From contig CAMHPQ010000007.1 of the NCBI GenBank assembly GCA_946187035.1, forward strand, positions 1 to 40,383: a stretch of 40,383 nt of DNA, in the 5' to 3' direction. Positions 33,927 through 40,383 of this stretch are shown here, piece after piece. The notes beneath the pieces were generated by a model. The model was not told the DNA's origin, searched no databases, and worked only from the letters and a program-made list of their open reading frames with translations. This stretch comes from an uncultured Clostridia bacterium. GTDB taxonomy: Bacteria; Bacillota; Clostridia; Oscillospirales; Oscillospiraceae. Made by a program: the position numbers and the translations under genes. Position 1 is the stretch's first letter; each line of letters begins with the position of its first letter.

Positions 33927-35687
33927 GTGACAGAAGTCAACAAGAAACCATCTGAACTGAAGCCGTGGCTGCAGTTCTTCACTGAGGAAGCCAAACAGGC
34001 AGAGCTTCCCAAAGAATCCATCTATCAGCACATGGTGAAGGTCAACCAGGGCAACCTGGACACCGTCGCCATCAACTATTTCCAGAATCAGATCTCGTAC
34101 GGCAAGCTGATCCAGGACATCGACCAGTGCGCCGCCGCCTTTGCGGAGCTGGGCGTCAAGAAGGGCGACATCGTCACCTTCTGCTCCATCACCGTGCCGG
34201 AGTTGGTGGTGGCCATCTATGGTCTGAACAAGCTGGGCGCAGCCGCCATGGTTCTGGACCCGCGCAACACCGCCAGCACCGTTCTGGGCTTCATGCAGAA
34301 CGCGGATTCCCATCTTCTGATGATGCTGGACGCCGCGCCCAACATCCAGAGCGTGCTGCTGTCTGAGGAGATCCACGCCCAGGCGGAGCGGATCGTGGTC
34401 TATTCCATCCGCAACTCCATGCCCGGCGGCCTGCTGAAATTCCTGGCCGGACTGAAGATTCCGGATCGCACCCAGTACAACGAGAAGGTGCTCCGCTGGA
34501 AGACCTTCATGGAGCTGGGCTACGGCAAGGACGTCCCCACGGTGGATTACAGCGAGTTTGAGCTGGCGGGCATCGCCCTCACCGGCGGCACCACCGGCGC
34601 GCCCAAGGGCGTCATGTTCACCAACGACGGCTTCAACGCCGTGGCGCTGGACTTCCAATACTGCGGCGTGGAGTACGACCACTCCCACCGTTTCATGAAC
34701 ATTATCCCGGCCTTCGCTTCTTACGGCATGGTGGCGAGCCTCCACATGCCCCTGAGCCTGGGTCTCGAGATGATCATCATCCCGAAGTTCGACTCCGACT
34801 CCGTGGGCAAGTACATCAAGAAGTATCGTCCGCAGCACACCCTGATGGTGCCCGCGCACTATGAGAAGCTCATGAACTCCAAGGAGATGCGCGACGGCTT
34901 CATGCTGGACTTCTTCATCACCGCTGGCTCCGGCGGCGACACCATGAACGCCGGTCTGGAGGGCAAGCTCAACGGCTTCCTGAAAGAGCGCGGCGCCATG
35001 TTCCCGCTCAGCCAGGGCTACGGCATGAGCGAGGTCAGCTCCGCCGCCTGCTGCAGCTGCAACGGCAACTTCCGCTCCCTCAGCGTGGGCTATCCGCTTT
35101 TGATGAACACCATGGGCATCTTCAAGCCCGGCACCACCGAGGAGCTGGACTACGGGGAAGAGGGCGAGATCTGCATCACCGGCCCCGCCGTCATGCTGGG
35201 CTATCTGAACAATCCCGCCGAGAGCGAGAAGATCATGATCAAGCACCCCGACGGTCAGGTCTGGATCCACTCCGGCGACCTGGGCAGCATGGATGAGGAC
35301 GGCTTCATCTTCATCAAGGGCCGCATCAAGCGCATGATCATCATGTTCAACGGCCACAAGGTCTTCCCCACGTTCATTGAGGACGTGCTGGGCAAGCATC
35401 CCGACGTCATGAGCTGCGCCGTCGTGGGTGTGAACGACCGGGATCACGCCCAGGGCAAGAGCGTCCACGCCGTCATCCAGCTCAAGGACAAGTCCCGCAG
35501 TCAGGAGGAGGTCAAGAAAGAGCTCTATGAGCTCATGGACGCCGAGGTGGAGGCCAGCGTCATCCCCAAGACTCTGGAGTTTGTGGATGAGATGCCCCAC
35601 ACCGGCATGGGCAAGATCGACTATCTCAAGCTGGCCAAGGATTACGACGCCAGAATGGAAGCAGCCGCCGAAGCTGCAAACGCATAA
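33927..35687 (+). CDS. ANL-superfamily acyl-CoA synthetase / AMP-dependent ligase
   Basis: 586 residues, usual for acyl-CoA synthetases, which activate a carboxylate as the acyl-adenylate and transfer it to CoA. The adenylation motifs are present: LTGGTTGAPKGVMFTN (218-233), YGMSE (365-369), SGDLG (449-453), GRIKRM (465-470) and the C-terminal TGMGKIDY with Lys563, the adenylation lysine. There is no signal peptide. The acid cannot be deduced; medium or long-chain fatty acids or aromatic acids are possible. The start is GTG 33927 with GGGGGA 8 bases upstream. It is 28 bases from the second SLH esterase gene and 364 bases from the first, so a link to acids freed by these esterases is plausible (inference). 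Confidence 0.9.
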   Translation: MTEVNKKPSELKPWLQFFTEEAKQAELPKESIYQHMVKVNQGNLDTVAINYFQNQISYGKLIQDIDQCAAAFAELGVKKGDIVTFCSITVPELVVAIYGLNKLGAAAMVLDPRNTASTVLGFMQNADSHLLMMLDAAPNIQSVLLSEEIHAQAERIVVYSIRNSMPGGLLKFLAGLKIPDRTQYNEKVLRWKTFMELGYGKDVPTVDYSEFELAGIALTGGTTGAPKGVMFTNDGFNAVALDFQYCGVEYDHSHRFMNIIPAFASYGMVASLHMPLSLGLEMIIIPKFDSDSVGKYIKKYRPQHTLMVPAHYEKLMNSKEMRDGFMLDFFITAGSGGDTMNAGLEGKLNGFLKERGAMFPLSQGYGMSEVSSAACCSCNGNFRSLSVGYPLLMNTMGIFKPGTTEELDYGEEGEICITGPAVMLGYLNNPAESEKIMIKHPDGQVWIHSGDLGSMDEDGFIFIKGRIKRMIIMFNGHKVFPTFIEDVLGKHPDVMSCAVVGVNDRDHAQGKSVHAVIQLKDKSRSQEEVKKELYELMDAEVEASVIPKTLEFVDEMPHTGMGKIDYLKLAKDYDARMEAAAEAANA

Positions 35688-35715
35688 ATTACGCGCAAAT
35701 AAAGGTGGAGGAATC

Positions 35716-37800
35716 ATGAAACATACCCGCAGAATTCTCGCGGTGATCCTCGTGATCGCCATGCTGGCCGGAATGGGTTCCGCGCTGGCTCTGGAAAAAT
35801 ATCAGTACACCAAGTACAGACAGTATATGTGCGTCGGTGACAGCATCGCCGCCGGCTATACCTACAGCGGCAGCTGGGACAACTACGGCTTCGTCCGTGT
35901 GCCCGGCGCCTATCACGACATCGTGGCCAACGCCGTGGACGCCGATCTGCTGCAGTATGCCTGCAGCGGCTTCCGGCTCATCGAGTTCCGCTACATGATG
36001 GACGGCGTCGAGACCGATCCGGACGAATTCTGGGAGCAGGCCTTCGGCAAGCAGTACATGTCCCCCAAGGTGCTGGATGACCAGTACACCGACATGTTCC
36101 GCGACGGCATCAAGACTTCCGATCTCATGAGCATCAACCTGGGCTCCAACGACATTCTGACGCCCGCCGTGCTCAAGGCGATCAGAGACATGAATTCCTC
36201 GGACGATTCCACCGAGACCAGCAAGACCCGCCAGGCTGTAAAAGACTTTCTGAACAAGCTGGGCGAGAGCAACAGCAGCTTCGCCCGTCTTCTGACCCTG
36301 GCGAACACCGCCAGCGGTATGCCGCCCGTGCTGCGGGATCTGGTCAAGAACCTGTGGGATTACTACCAGCTGTTCAAGGAGAACTGGGAGGCCTCCATGA
36401 AGGTGGTCTACGAGCTGAATCCCGACATCACGGTTCTGGCCCTGAGCGTCTATAACCCCGCCTACAAAATCTATGTGGACGCCAACAATTCCATCAATCT
36501 CGGCCCCATCGTGCAGCCCGTCATCGATCTGATCAACCAGTTCCTGAAGAGCGGCTCCAAGTACGCCAAGAACTACACCTTCGTGGATGTGGACGGCGTG
36601 GACTCCTGGGGCATGACTATGCAGGATCCGGACTACTTCACCTACTTTGTCTGGTCCATGCATCCCACCCGCGCCGGTCACACCGACATCGCCAACCGTA
36701 TGCTCAAGGTGCTGCCGGAGCACTGGGTTGACATCGAGTTCAGCCAGCAGCCCCAGGACGTCACCGTCGCCGCTGGCGAGGAGGCCGCCTTCTCCGTGGC
36801 CACCAAATTCCACAACACGCCCTACTATCAGTGGTACTGCGCTCCGGCTGACAGCGACAACTGGACCATCATCCAGTCCTCTGCCAACAAGCTGGACAAC
36901 GACGGCAACGCCCTCAAGGACGAGGACGGCCAGCCCATCGCCAATGAGGAGTTCAACGCAACCGCCGCCACGGCAGAGCTGAAGCTCACCGCCGACAAGG
37001 CCATGGACGGCACCCGCTATCGCTGCGTGGTCAAGGACTTCTACGGCCAGCGGCCCGCCATCACCAGCGACGCCGCCACTCTGACCGTGATCGATCCGGC
37101 TCCGACCCCGACGCCCACCGCGTCTCCCGAGGTGTCTCCGAGCCCGTCTCCTGAGACTTCTCCCAGTCCCTCCCCCAAGGCCTCTCCGGAGCCCACTGTT
37201 TCCCCGGAGCCCACTGCTTCCCCGGAGCCGACCACGACTCCTGAGCCCGAGAAGGTCTTCCCCTTCAAGGATGTGACCAACGGCAGCTGGTACTATCCCA
37301 ACGTCTACTATGTCTGGGATAAGAACATCATGGAGGGCGTGAGCACGGATCTCTTCGCTCCCGACAGCACCACCACCCGCGCGCAGTTCGCCACGGTCAT
37401 CTATCGCATGGCCGGCAATCCGGATGTGACCGGTATGCGCTGCCCCTTCACGGATCTGGCGGCAAGCTGGTACAAGAACGCCGTAATCTGGTGCTACAAC
37501 AACAACGTGGTCAACGGCACCTCCGCCACCACCTTCGATCCCAACAGCAACATCACCCGCGAACAGATGGTGGCCATGCTCTATCGTTACTCCAAGGACG
37601 CCGTCATCAGCACGGACAACCTGAAGGCCTTCAGCGACGCCGCGAGCATCAGCCAGTACGCTGTCCCCGCCGTGGCTTGGGCGGTGCAGAACAACATCGT
37701 CAACGGCATGGGCGACGGTACCTTCGCCCCTCAGGGCAATTCCACCCGCGCCCAGTTGGCGGCAGTGCTCAGCCGTTACATGGAGCTGAAGAAGCAGTAA
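35716..37800 (+). CDS. Surface SGNH-family esterase with Ig-like domain and three SLH domains
   Basis: 694 residues. Signal peptide (to about Ala25), SGNH domain with GDSIAAGY (41-48, Ser43), NLGSND (141-146) and WSMHPTRAGH (313-322, His316; Trp again replaces the usual Asp), an Ig-like domain (~342-460, with QPQDVTVAAGEEAAF and TRYRCVVKDFY) resembling those of the large secreted protein at 6450-10238, a Pro/Ser/Glu linker (~461-512), and three SLH domains (~514-694). The catalytic and SLH parts are clearly paralogous to the gene at 31904; that one lacks the Ig domain. GGAGG lies 4 bases before ATG 35716. It follows the synthetase gene by 28 bases, so the two are probably co-transcribed. Confidence 0.9.
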   Translation: MKHTRRILAVILVIAMLAGMGSALALEKYQYTKYRQYMCVGDSIAAGYTYSGSWDNYGFVRVPGAYHDIVANAVDADLLQYACSGFRLIEFRYMMDGVETDPDEFWEQAFGKQYMSPKVLDDQYTDMFRDGIKTSDLMSINLGSNDILTPAVLKAIRDMNSSDDSTETSKTRQAVKDFLNKLGESNSSFARLLTLANTASGMPPVLRDLVKNLWDYYQLFKENWEASMKVVYELNPDITVLALSVYNPAYKIYVDANNSINLGPIVQPVIDLINQFLKSGSKYAKNYTFVDVDGVDSWGMTMQDPDYFTYFVWSMHPTRAGHTDIANRMLKVLPEHWVDIEFSQQPQDVTVAAGEEAAFSVATKFHNTPYYQWYCAPADSDNWTIIQSSANKLDNDGNALKDEDGQPIANEEFNATAATAELKLTADKAMDGTRYRCVVKDFYGQRPAITSDAATLTVIDPAPTPTPTASPEVSPSPSPETSPSPSPKASPEPTVSPEPTASPEPTTTPEPEKVFPFKDVTNGSWYYPNVYYVWDKNIMEGVSTDLFAPDSTTTRAQFATVIYRMAGNPDVTGMRCPFTDLAASWYKNAVIWCYNNNVVNGTSATTFDPNSNITREQMVAMLYRYSKDAVISTDNLKAFSDAASISQYAVPAVAWAVQNNIVNGMGDGTFAPQGNSTRAQLAAVLSRYMELKKQ

Positions 37801-37852
37801 TATGCCCCCGCCACAGGTGCATCAAATCCCCCCTTGATCATCTGTGTCATCC

Positions 37853-37893
37853 ACCGCAGCACAAGTCCCCCTTGTGCTGCGGTTTATTTTTTT
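37853..37893 (+). terminator. Terminator after the second SLH esterase gene
   Basis: 13-bp perfect stem (37853-37865 with 37871-37883), 5-base loop, then TTATTTTTTT. Confidence 0.9.
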
Positions 37894-38029
37894 CAAGAGA
37901 AATGCAAGCATTTCTCTTGAGAAAAACACTTCGAACGGCGTTTTTGGCGCAAGTGCGACTTGCGAAAAGAAAAACGCCGTTCTTCGTGAGATGTATTTTG
38001 CGCGCCGAAACAAGTTCCGGCGGCAAAAT
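37894..38029. repeat. Array of three different strong palindromes
   Basis: (1) 37894-37905 with 37908-37919, a 12-bp stem with a 2-base loop. (2) AACGGCGTTTTT (37934-37945) with AAAAACGCCGTT (37970-37981), enclosing CGCAAGT/ACTTGCG (37948-37954 with 37958-37964). (3) 37995-38007 with 38018-38029, one base bulged. None has a T run typical of a terminator on the plus strand, and true terminators lie on each side. No gene is seen. It looks like a mobile or dispersed repeat. Confidence 0.7.
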
Positions 38030-38047
38030 GTGATGTGCGATCCATAA

Positions 38048-38081
38048 AAACAGCCCGCTGCGGTTTTGCAGCGGGCTGTTT
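38048..38081. terminator. Terminator of the CobW-type operon
   Basis: 14-bp perfect stem (38048-38061 with 38068-38081), 6-base loop; on the minus strand it ends in TTTTTATGG. It serves the leftward GTPase operon. Confidence 0.88.
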
Positions 38082-38097
38082 GGTTTGATTGGATGTA

Positions 38098-39054
38098 TTA
38101 ATAGAAAGTCGCGACGGCCTCTTCGGGCTTTTCGGCGGGCTCCACGGAGATGATCTGGAGCACCGGGCCCTTTCTGCCGTAGGCGCGGTGGAACTTGTTT
38201 TCCAGCTTCGCGGTGATGATGGCCCAGCTGTCGTCGGGGACGTTTTCGGCATTCTCCCAGTTGCAGACCACGCCGGCAAACTGAATATCCTCCACGCAGC
38301 AGGTCATGACGTGCCGCCCGGCGACGAAGCTCCCCTTGGGCAGGCCCTTTCTCTGGAGGCAGCGGCCCTTGAAGCGGACGGTCTTGCCGTGGTACTTCTT
38401 GGTCTCCTCGGACATATCCCGATACCAGATGGCGTAGTCCCGGTCCCCGATCTCCACGATGGGGGCCTCGATGTCGAAGGGCAGCGGGTCCTCGATGTCG
38501 TCATACTCCACGTGGCCGTCGGAGCCGTACTCATAGGCGATGTCGCACCGTCTGGAGACGCCGCGGACCACCTTGTGCAGCTCCATCTTGTCGATGCCGT
38601 CGTGGTAGCGGTTCATGACCACCAGCTCCGCGCTCTTGAGCTTGTCCACCATCAGCTGGCGCATGTTGGCGTTGTAGCTCAGGAACGTGGTGGCGTCGCA
38701 GAACAGGAATTCCTGGGCCACCACCCAACTGTCCGGCAGGTTCTGATAAAGGGTATCCAGCAGCCACATGCCGTTGTACTCGATGATGATGCGCTCGGGG
38801 TTGATCTCCCTGCCCATGGCCTCCAGGGCCTCGGGGGTGAAATCCGCCTCGTTTTCCAGGGTGCGCATGAAGATGTTCGGCCCGCAGAAGCGGGAGGGGT
38901 CATACTCCTCTTCCCCGTCCTCGCACATCAGCAGCAGCGTGCGCTCGCCCTGATGGAAGCGGGGGTCCTCCAGGGTCTCCTGGATGAACTTGGTCTTACC
39001 GCCGTCCAGGAAGCCGGTGAAGAGGTAGACCGGTAAATTCTTTTGCTCAGCCAA
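38098..39054 (-). CDS. G3E (CobW-type) GTPase-like protein fused to a YcgQ/TIGR03943-like C-terminal domain
   Basis: 318 residues. The N-terminus has a degenerate P-loop, TGFLDGGKT (13-21), in the position of CobW's GFLGAGKT, and a G3E-like core to about 200, but the CxCC metal motif is absent; CEDGEEEYD occupies the corresponding stretch. The C-terminal ~100 residues (RHVMTCCVEDIQFAGVVC, then DDSWAIITAKLE and GPVLQIISVEP) match the end of the YcgQ/TIGR03943 family, normally a separate protein next to a permease and often linked to zinc control. The start is TTG 39054, with AAGGAG 10 bases upstream, overlapping the CobW gene stop by 8 bases, so they are coupled. Metal delivery to a client is an inference. 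Confidence 0.8.
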   Translation of the reverse strand: MAEQKNLPVYLFTGFLDGGKTKFIQETLEDPRFHQGERTLLLMCEDGEEEYDPSRFCGPNIFMRTLENEADFTPEALEAMGREINPERIIIEYNGMWLLDTLYQNLPDSWVVAQEFLFCDATTFLSYNANMRQLMVDKLKSAELVVMNRYHDGIDKMELHKVVRGVSRRCDIAYEYGSDGHVEYDDIEDPLPFDIEAPIVEIGDRDYAIWYRDMSEETKKYHGKTVRFKGRCLQRKGLPKGSFVAGRHVMTCCVEDIQFAGVVCNWENAENVPDDSWAIITAKLENKFHRAYGRKGPVLQIISVEPAEKPEEAVATFY

Positions 39055-40207
39055 GGAAGAACAGCTCCTTCAGCGCGTCCTCTTTCAGCTCAGAGCCGAT
39101 GACGCAGATGCGGCCCGTGACCTGGGCGCCGCCGCGGCGGACGTCGCTCTCGCCGGGGACATAGTCAAAGTGGATCCAGCCGCCGTCCTGGGCCGGGACG
39201 ATGCCCTTGGAGCGCAGCACGACGCCGTATTTCTTCTCGTCCAGCAGCGCCTCGAGGATGGCCGTGACCTCCTCGTCGGTGTACTTGCGAGGCGTCTCGG
39301 CGCCCCAGCTGGTGAAGATCTCGTCGGCGTGGTGATGATGGTGGTCGTGGTCATGATGGTGGCCGCAACCGCACTCCTCGCCGTCCTCATGGTGATGATG
39401 GTGGTGCTCGTGCTCGTCCTCATCGTCGTCATGATGATGGTGGCAGCACTCGTGCTCGTCGTCATCATGGTGATGATGGTGCTCGTACTCGTCCTCATCG
39501 TCGTCGTGATGATGGTGGCCGCAGCCGCACTCGTCCTCGTCATCATCGTCGTGGTGATGGTGATGATGCTCGTGGGCTTCCTCCTCCAGATGCTTCAGCT
39601 CGGCGGAGAGGGTGTCCTGCCGCTCCATGGTCTCCAGAATCTGAGCGCCGGTGAGCTCCGGCCACGGGGTGGTGACGATGGTGGCGGTGGCATTGACGCC
39701 CCGCAGAAGCTCAACGCACTTGTCCAGCTTCTCCTGGCTGACGCCGTCGGTGCGGGAGAGGATGATGGCACTGGCGTGCTCCACCTGGTTGTTGAAGAAC
39801 TCACCGAAGTTTTTCATATACAGCTTGCACTTGTTGGCGTCCACCACGGTGGTGAAGCCGTTGAGCTTCAGCTCGTCGGTCTCCACGGCCTGGACGGCGC
39901 GGATCACGTCGGAGAGCTTGCCAACGCCGGAGGGCTCAATGAGGATGCGGTCCGGGTGGAACTGCTCCAGCACCTGCTTGAGGGCCGCCTCGAAGTCGCC
40001 CACCAGAGAGCAGCAGATGCAGCCGGAGTTCATCTCGTTGATGGTGACGCCGGCGTCCTGCAGGAAACCGCCGTCGATGGCGATCTCACCGAACTCGTTT
40101 TCGATCAGCACGATCTTCTCGCCCTGGTACGCCTCGGCGATGAGCTTTTTGATCAGCGTCGTCTTGCCCGCGCCCAGAAAACCGGAGAAAATGTCAATTT
40201 TGGTCAT
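39047..40207 (-). CDS. CobW-type G3E GTPase with long His-rich metal-binding insert
   Basis: 386 residues. GTPase motifs: Walker A GFLGAGKTT (9-17), ENEFGE (36-41, the G3E glutamate), the metal site GCICC (62-66) and EPSG (91-94); the guanine motif NKxD appears as SRTD (151-154). Residues 212-293 are a His/Asp/Glu tract with about 37 His and three Cys pairs, followed by the CobW C-terminal domain (~295-386, ILEALLDEKKYGVVLRSKG and GGWIHFDYVPG). CobW/ZNG1-type GTPases load zinc, cobalt or other metals into proteins; the His tract could store or buffer metal. ATG 40207 has AGGAAG 11 bases upstream; the GTG at 40219 lies too close to it. The P-loop core is normal length; only the His tract is unusual. 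Confidence 0.92.
   Translation of the reverse strand: MTKIDIFSGFLGAGKTTLIKKLIAEAYQGEKIVLIENEFGEIAIDGGFLQDAGVTINEMNSGCICCSLVGDFEAALKQVLEQFHPDRILIEPSGVGKLSDVIRAVQAVETDELKLNGFTTVVDANKCKLYMKNFGEFFNNQVEHASAIILSRTDGVSQEKLDKCVELLRGVNATATIVTTPWPELTGAQILETMERQDTLSAELKHLEEEAHEHHHHHHDDDDEDECGCGHHHHDDDEDEYEHHHHHDDDEHECCHHHHDDDEDEHEHHHHHHEDGEECGCGHHHDHDHHHHHADEIFTSWGAETPRKYTDEEVTAILEALLDEKKYGVVLRSKGIVPAQDGGWIHFDYVPGESDVRRGGAQVTGRICVIGSELKEDALKELFFLG
39329..39574 (-). repeat. Low-complexity His/Asp/Glu coding tract in the CobW gene
   Basis: Imperfect repeats of CAC/CAT and GAC/GAT/GAG codons encode blocks of 4-6 His separated by acidic runs and Cys pairs (CGCG, CC, CGCG). Such tracts expand and contract easily. 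Confidence 0.85.
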
Positions 40208-40262
40208 GGTATCAAACACTTCCTGTCTAGATTTGGCCCGAAAGCCTATGATGTTAGTGTAT

Positions 40263-40290
40263 AATATAGCACAATTTTTAAAAAATGCAA
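40263..40290 (-). promoter_or_regulatory. Promoter of the CobW-type operon
   Basis: Minus strand TTGCAT (40290-40285), 16-base spacer, TATATT (40268-40263) preceded by TG one base upstream (extended -10). The leader is about 49 bases. No clear Zur or Fur box was seen around it. Confidence 0.55.
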
Positions 40291-40351
40291 GAGGGCCGGA
40301 TCGAAGGAGGATGATACCGCATTGGAAGATTCAGATTGGAGTTTTACACTC

Positions 40352-40383
40352 GCTCCCTGTAGGGCGGGGACCTGTGCCCCGCC
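40352..40383. repeat. Start of a palindromic repeat at the window edge
   Basis: CTGTAGGGCGGGGACCTG runs into CCCCGCC at the window end; GGCGGGG pairs with CCCCGCC. It looks like the start of another short dispersed GC-rich repeat, cut by the window border. Confidence 0.4.

Noticed and set aside
33906-35762. 618-codon minus-strand open frame
   Set aside because: Antisense to the acyl-CoA-synthetase-like gene, which has all adenylation motifs.
39170-40264. 364-codon plus-strand open frame rich in Val/Met
   Set aside because: Antisense to the His/Asp codon tract of the CobW gene.

Overview
The window looks like chromosome of a GC-rich, anaerobic, Gram-positive member of the Clostridia, most likely Oscillospirales/Oscillospiraceae (inference). 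The reasons are strongly GC-biased codon use with Firmicutes-type Shine-Dalgarno sites and TTG/GTG starts, AddA/AddB instead of RecBCD, SLH-anchored surface proteins, an ECF sigma with an RsgI-like anti-sigma, many Fe-S/flavin enzymes, and palindromic repeats that resemble those common in this group. No phage, IS, CRISPR, rRNA or tRNA was seen.

Layout. 1-1675 (-): 5' part of rpoB, with its own promoter. 1962-6389 (+): an operon-like run of a multi-membrane-span Gpi18-like glycosyltransferase, a cytoplasmic class-A-beta-lactamase-like protein, an RluA pseudouridine synthase, an unknown membrane protein and a NUDIX hydrolase. 6450-10238 (-): a 1262-residue secreted protein with three long beta repeats and six Ig-like repeats. 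10670-13622 (-): HypA metallochaperone downstream of an 870-residue Fe-S/FAD oxidoreductase fusion. 13862-16656 (+): two coupled FAD oxidoreductases (HI0933/YhiN family and COG2509). 16706-18778 (-): a membrane Ser/Thr kinase with Big-type extracellular domains. 19013-22637 (+): a flavodoxin-like protein, then a tightly coupled cassette of an HprK-like kinase, a radical SAM/SPASM enzyme and a single-span exported protein; this is the best candidate for an undescribed system. 23008-29830 (+): addB-addA. 29894-31602 (-): ECF sigma and RsgI-like anti-sigma. 31904-37800 (+): two SGNH-esterase/SLH surface proteins flanking an acyl-CoA-synthetase-like enzyme. 38098-40207 (-): two G3E (CobW-type) GTPases, one with a very His-rich metal-binding insert and one fused to a YcgQ/TIGR03943-like C-terminal domain.

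How it fits together. Core functions (transcription, RNA modification, recombination repair) alternate with surface and sensory modules (Ig protein, SLH hydrolases, kinase, sigma/anti-sigma) and redox or metal-handling modules (flavoproteins, HypA, CobW pair). Most transcription units are bounded by clear hairpin-plus-T terminators, and many have near-consensus sigma-A promoters. Non-coding stretches hold palindromic repeat elements (10416-10585, 22757-22910, 37894-38029), a possible structured leader (33828-33901), and face-to-face promoters next to rpoB (1758-1869).
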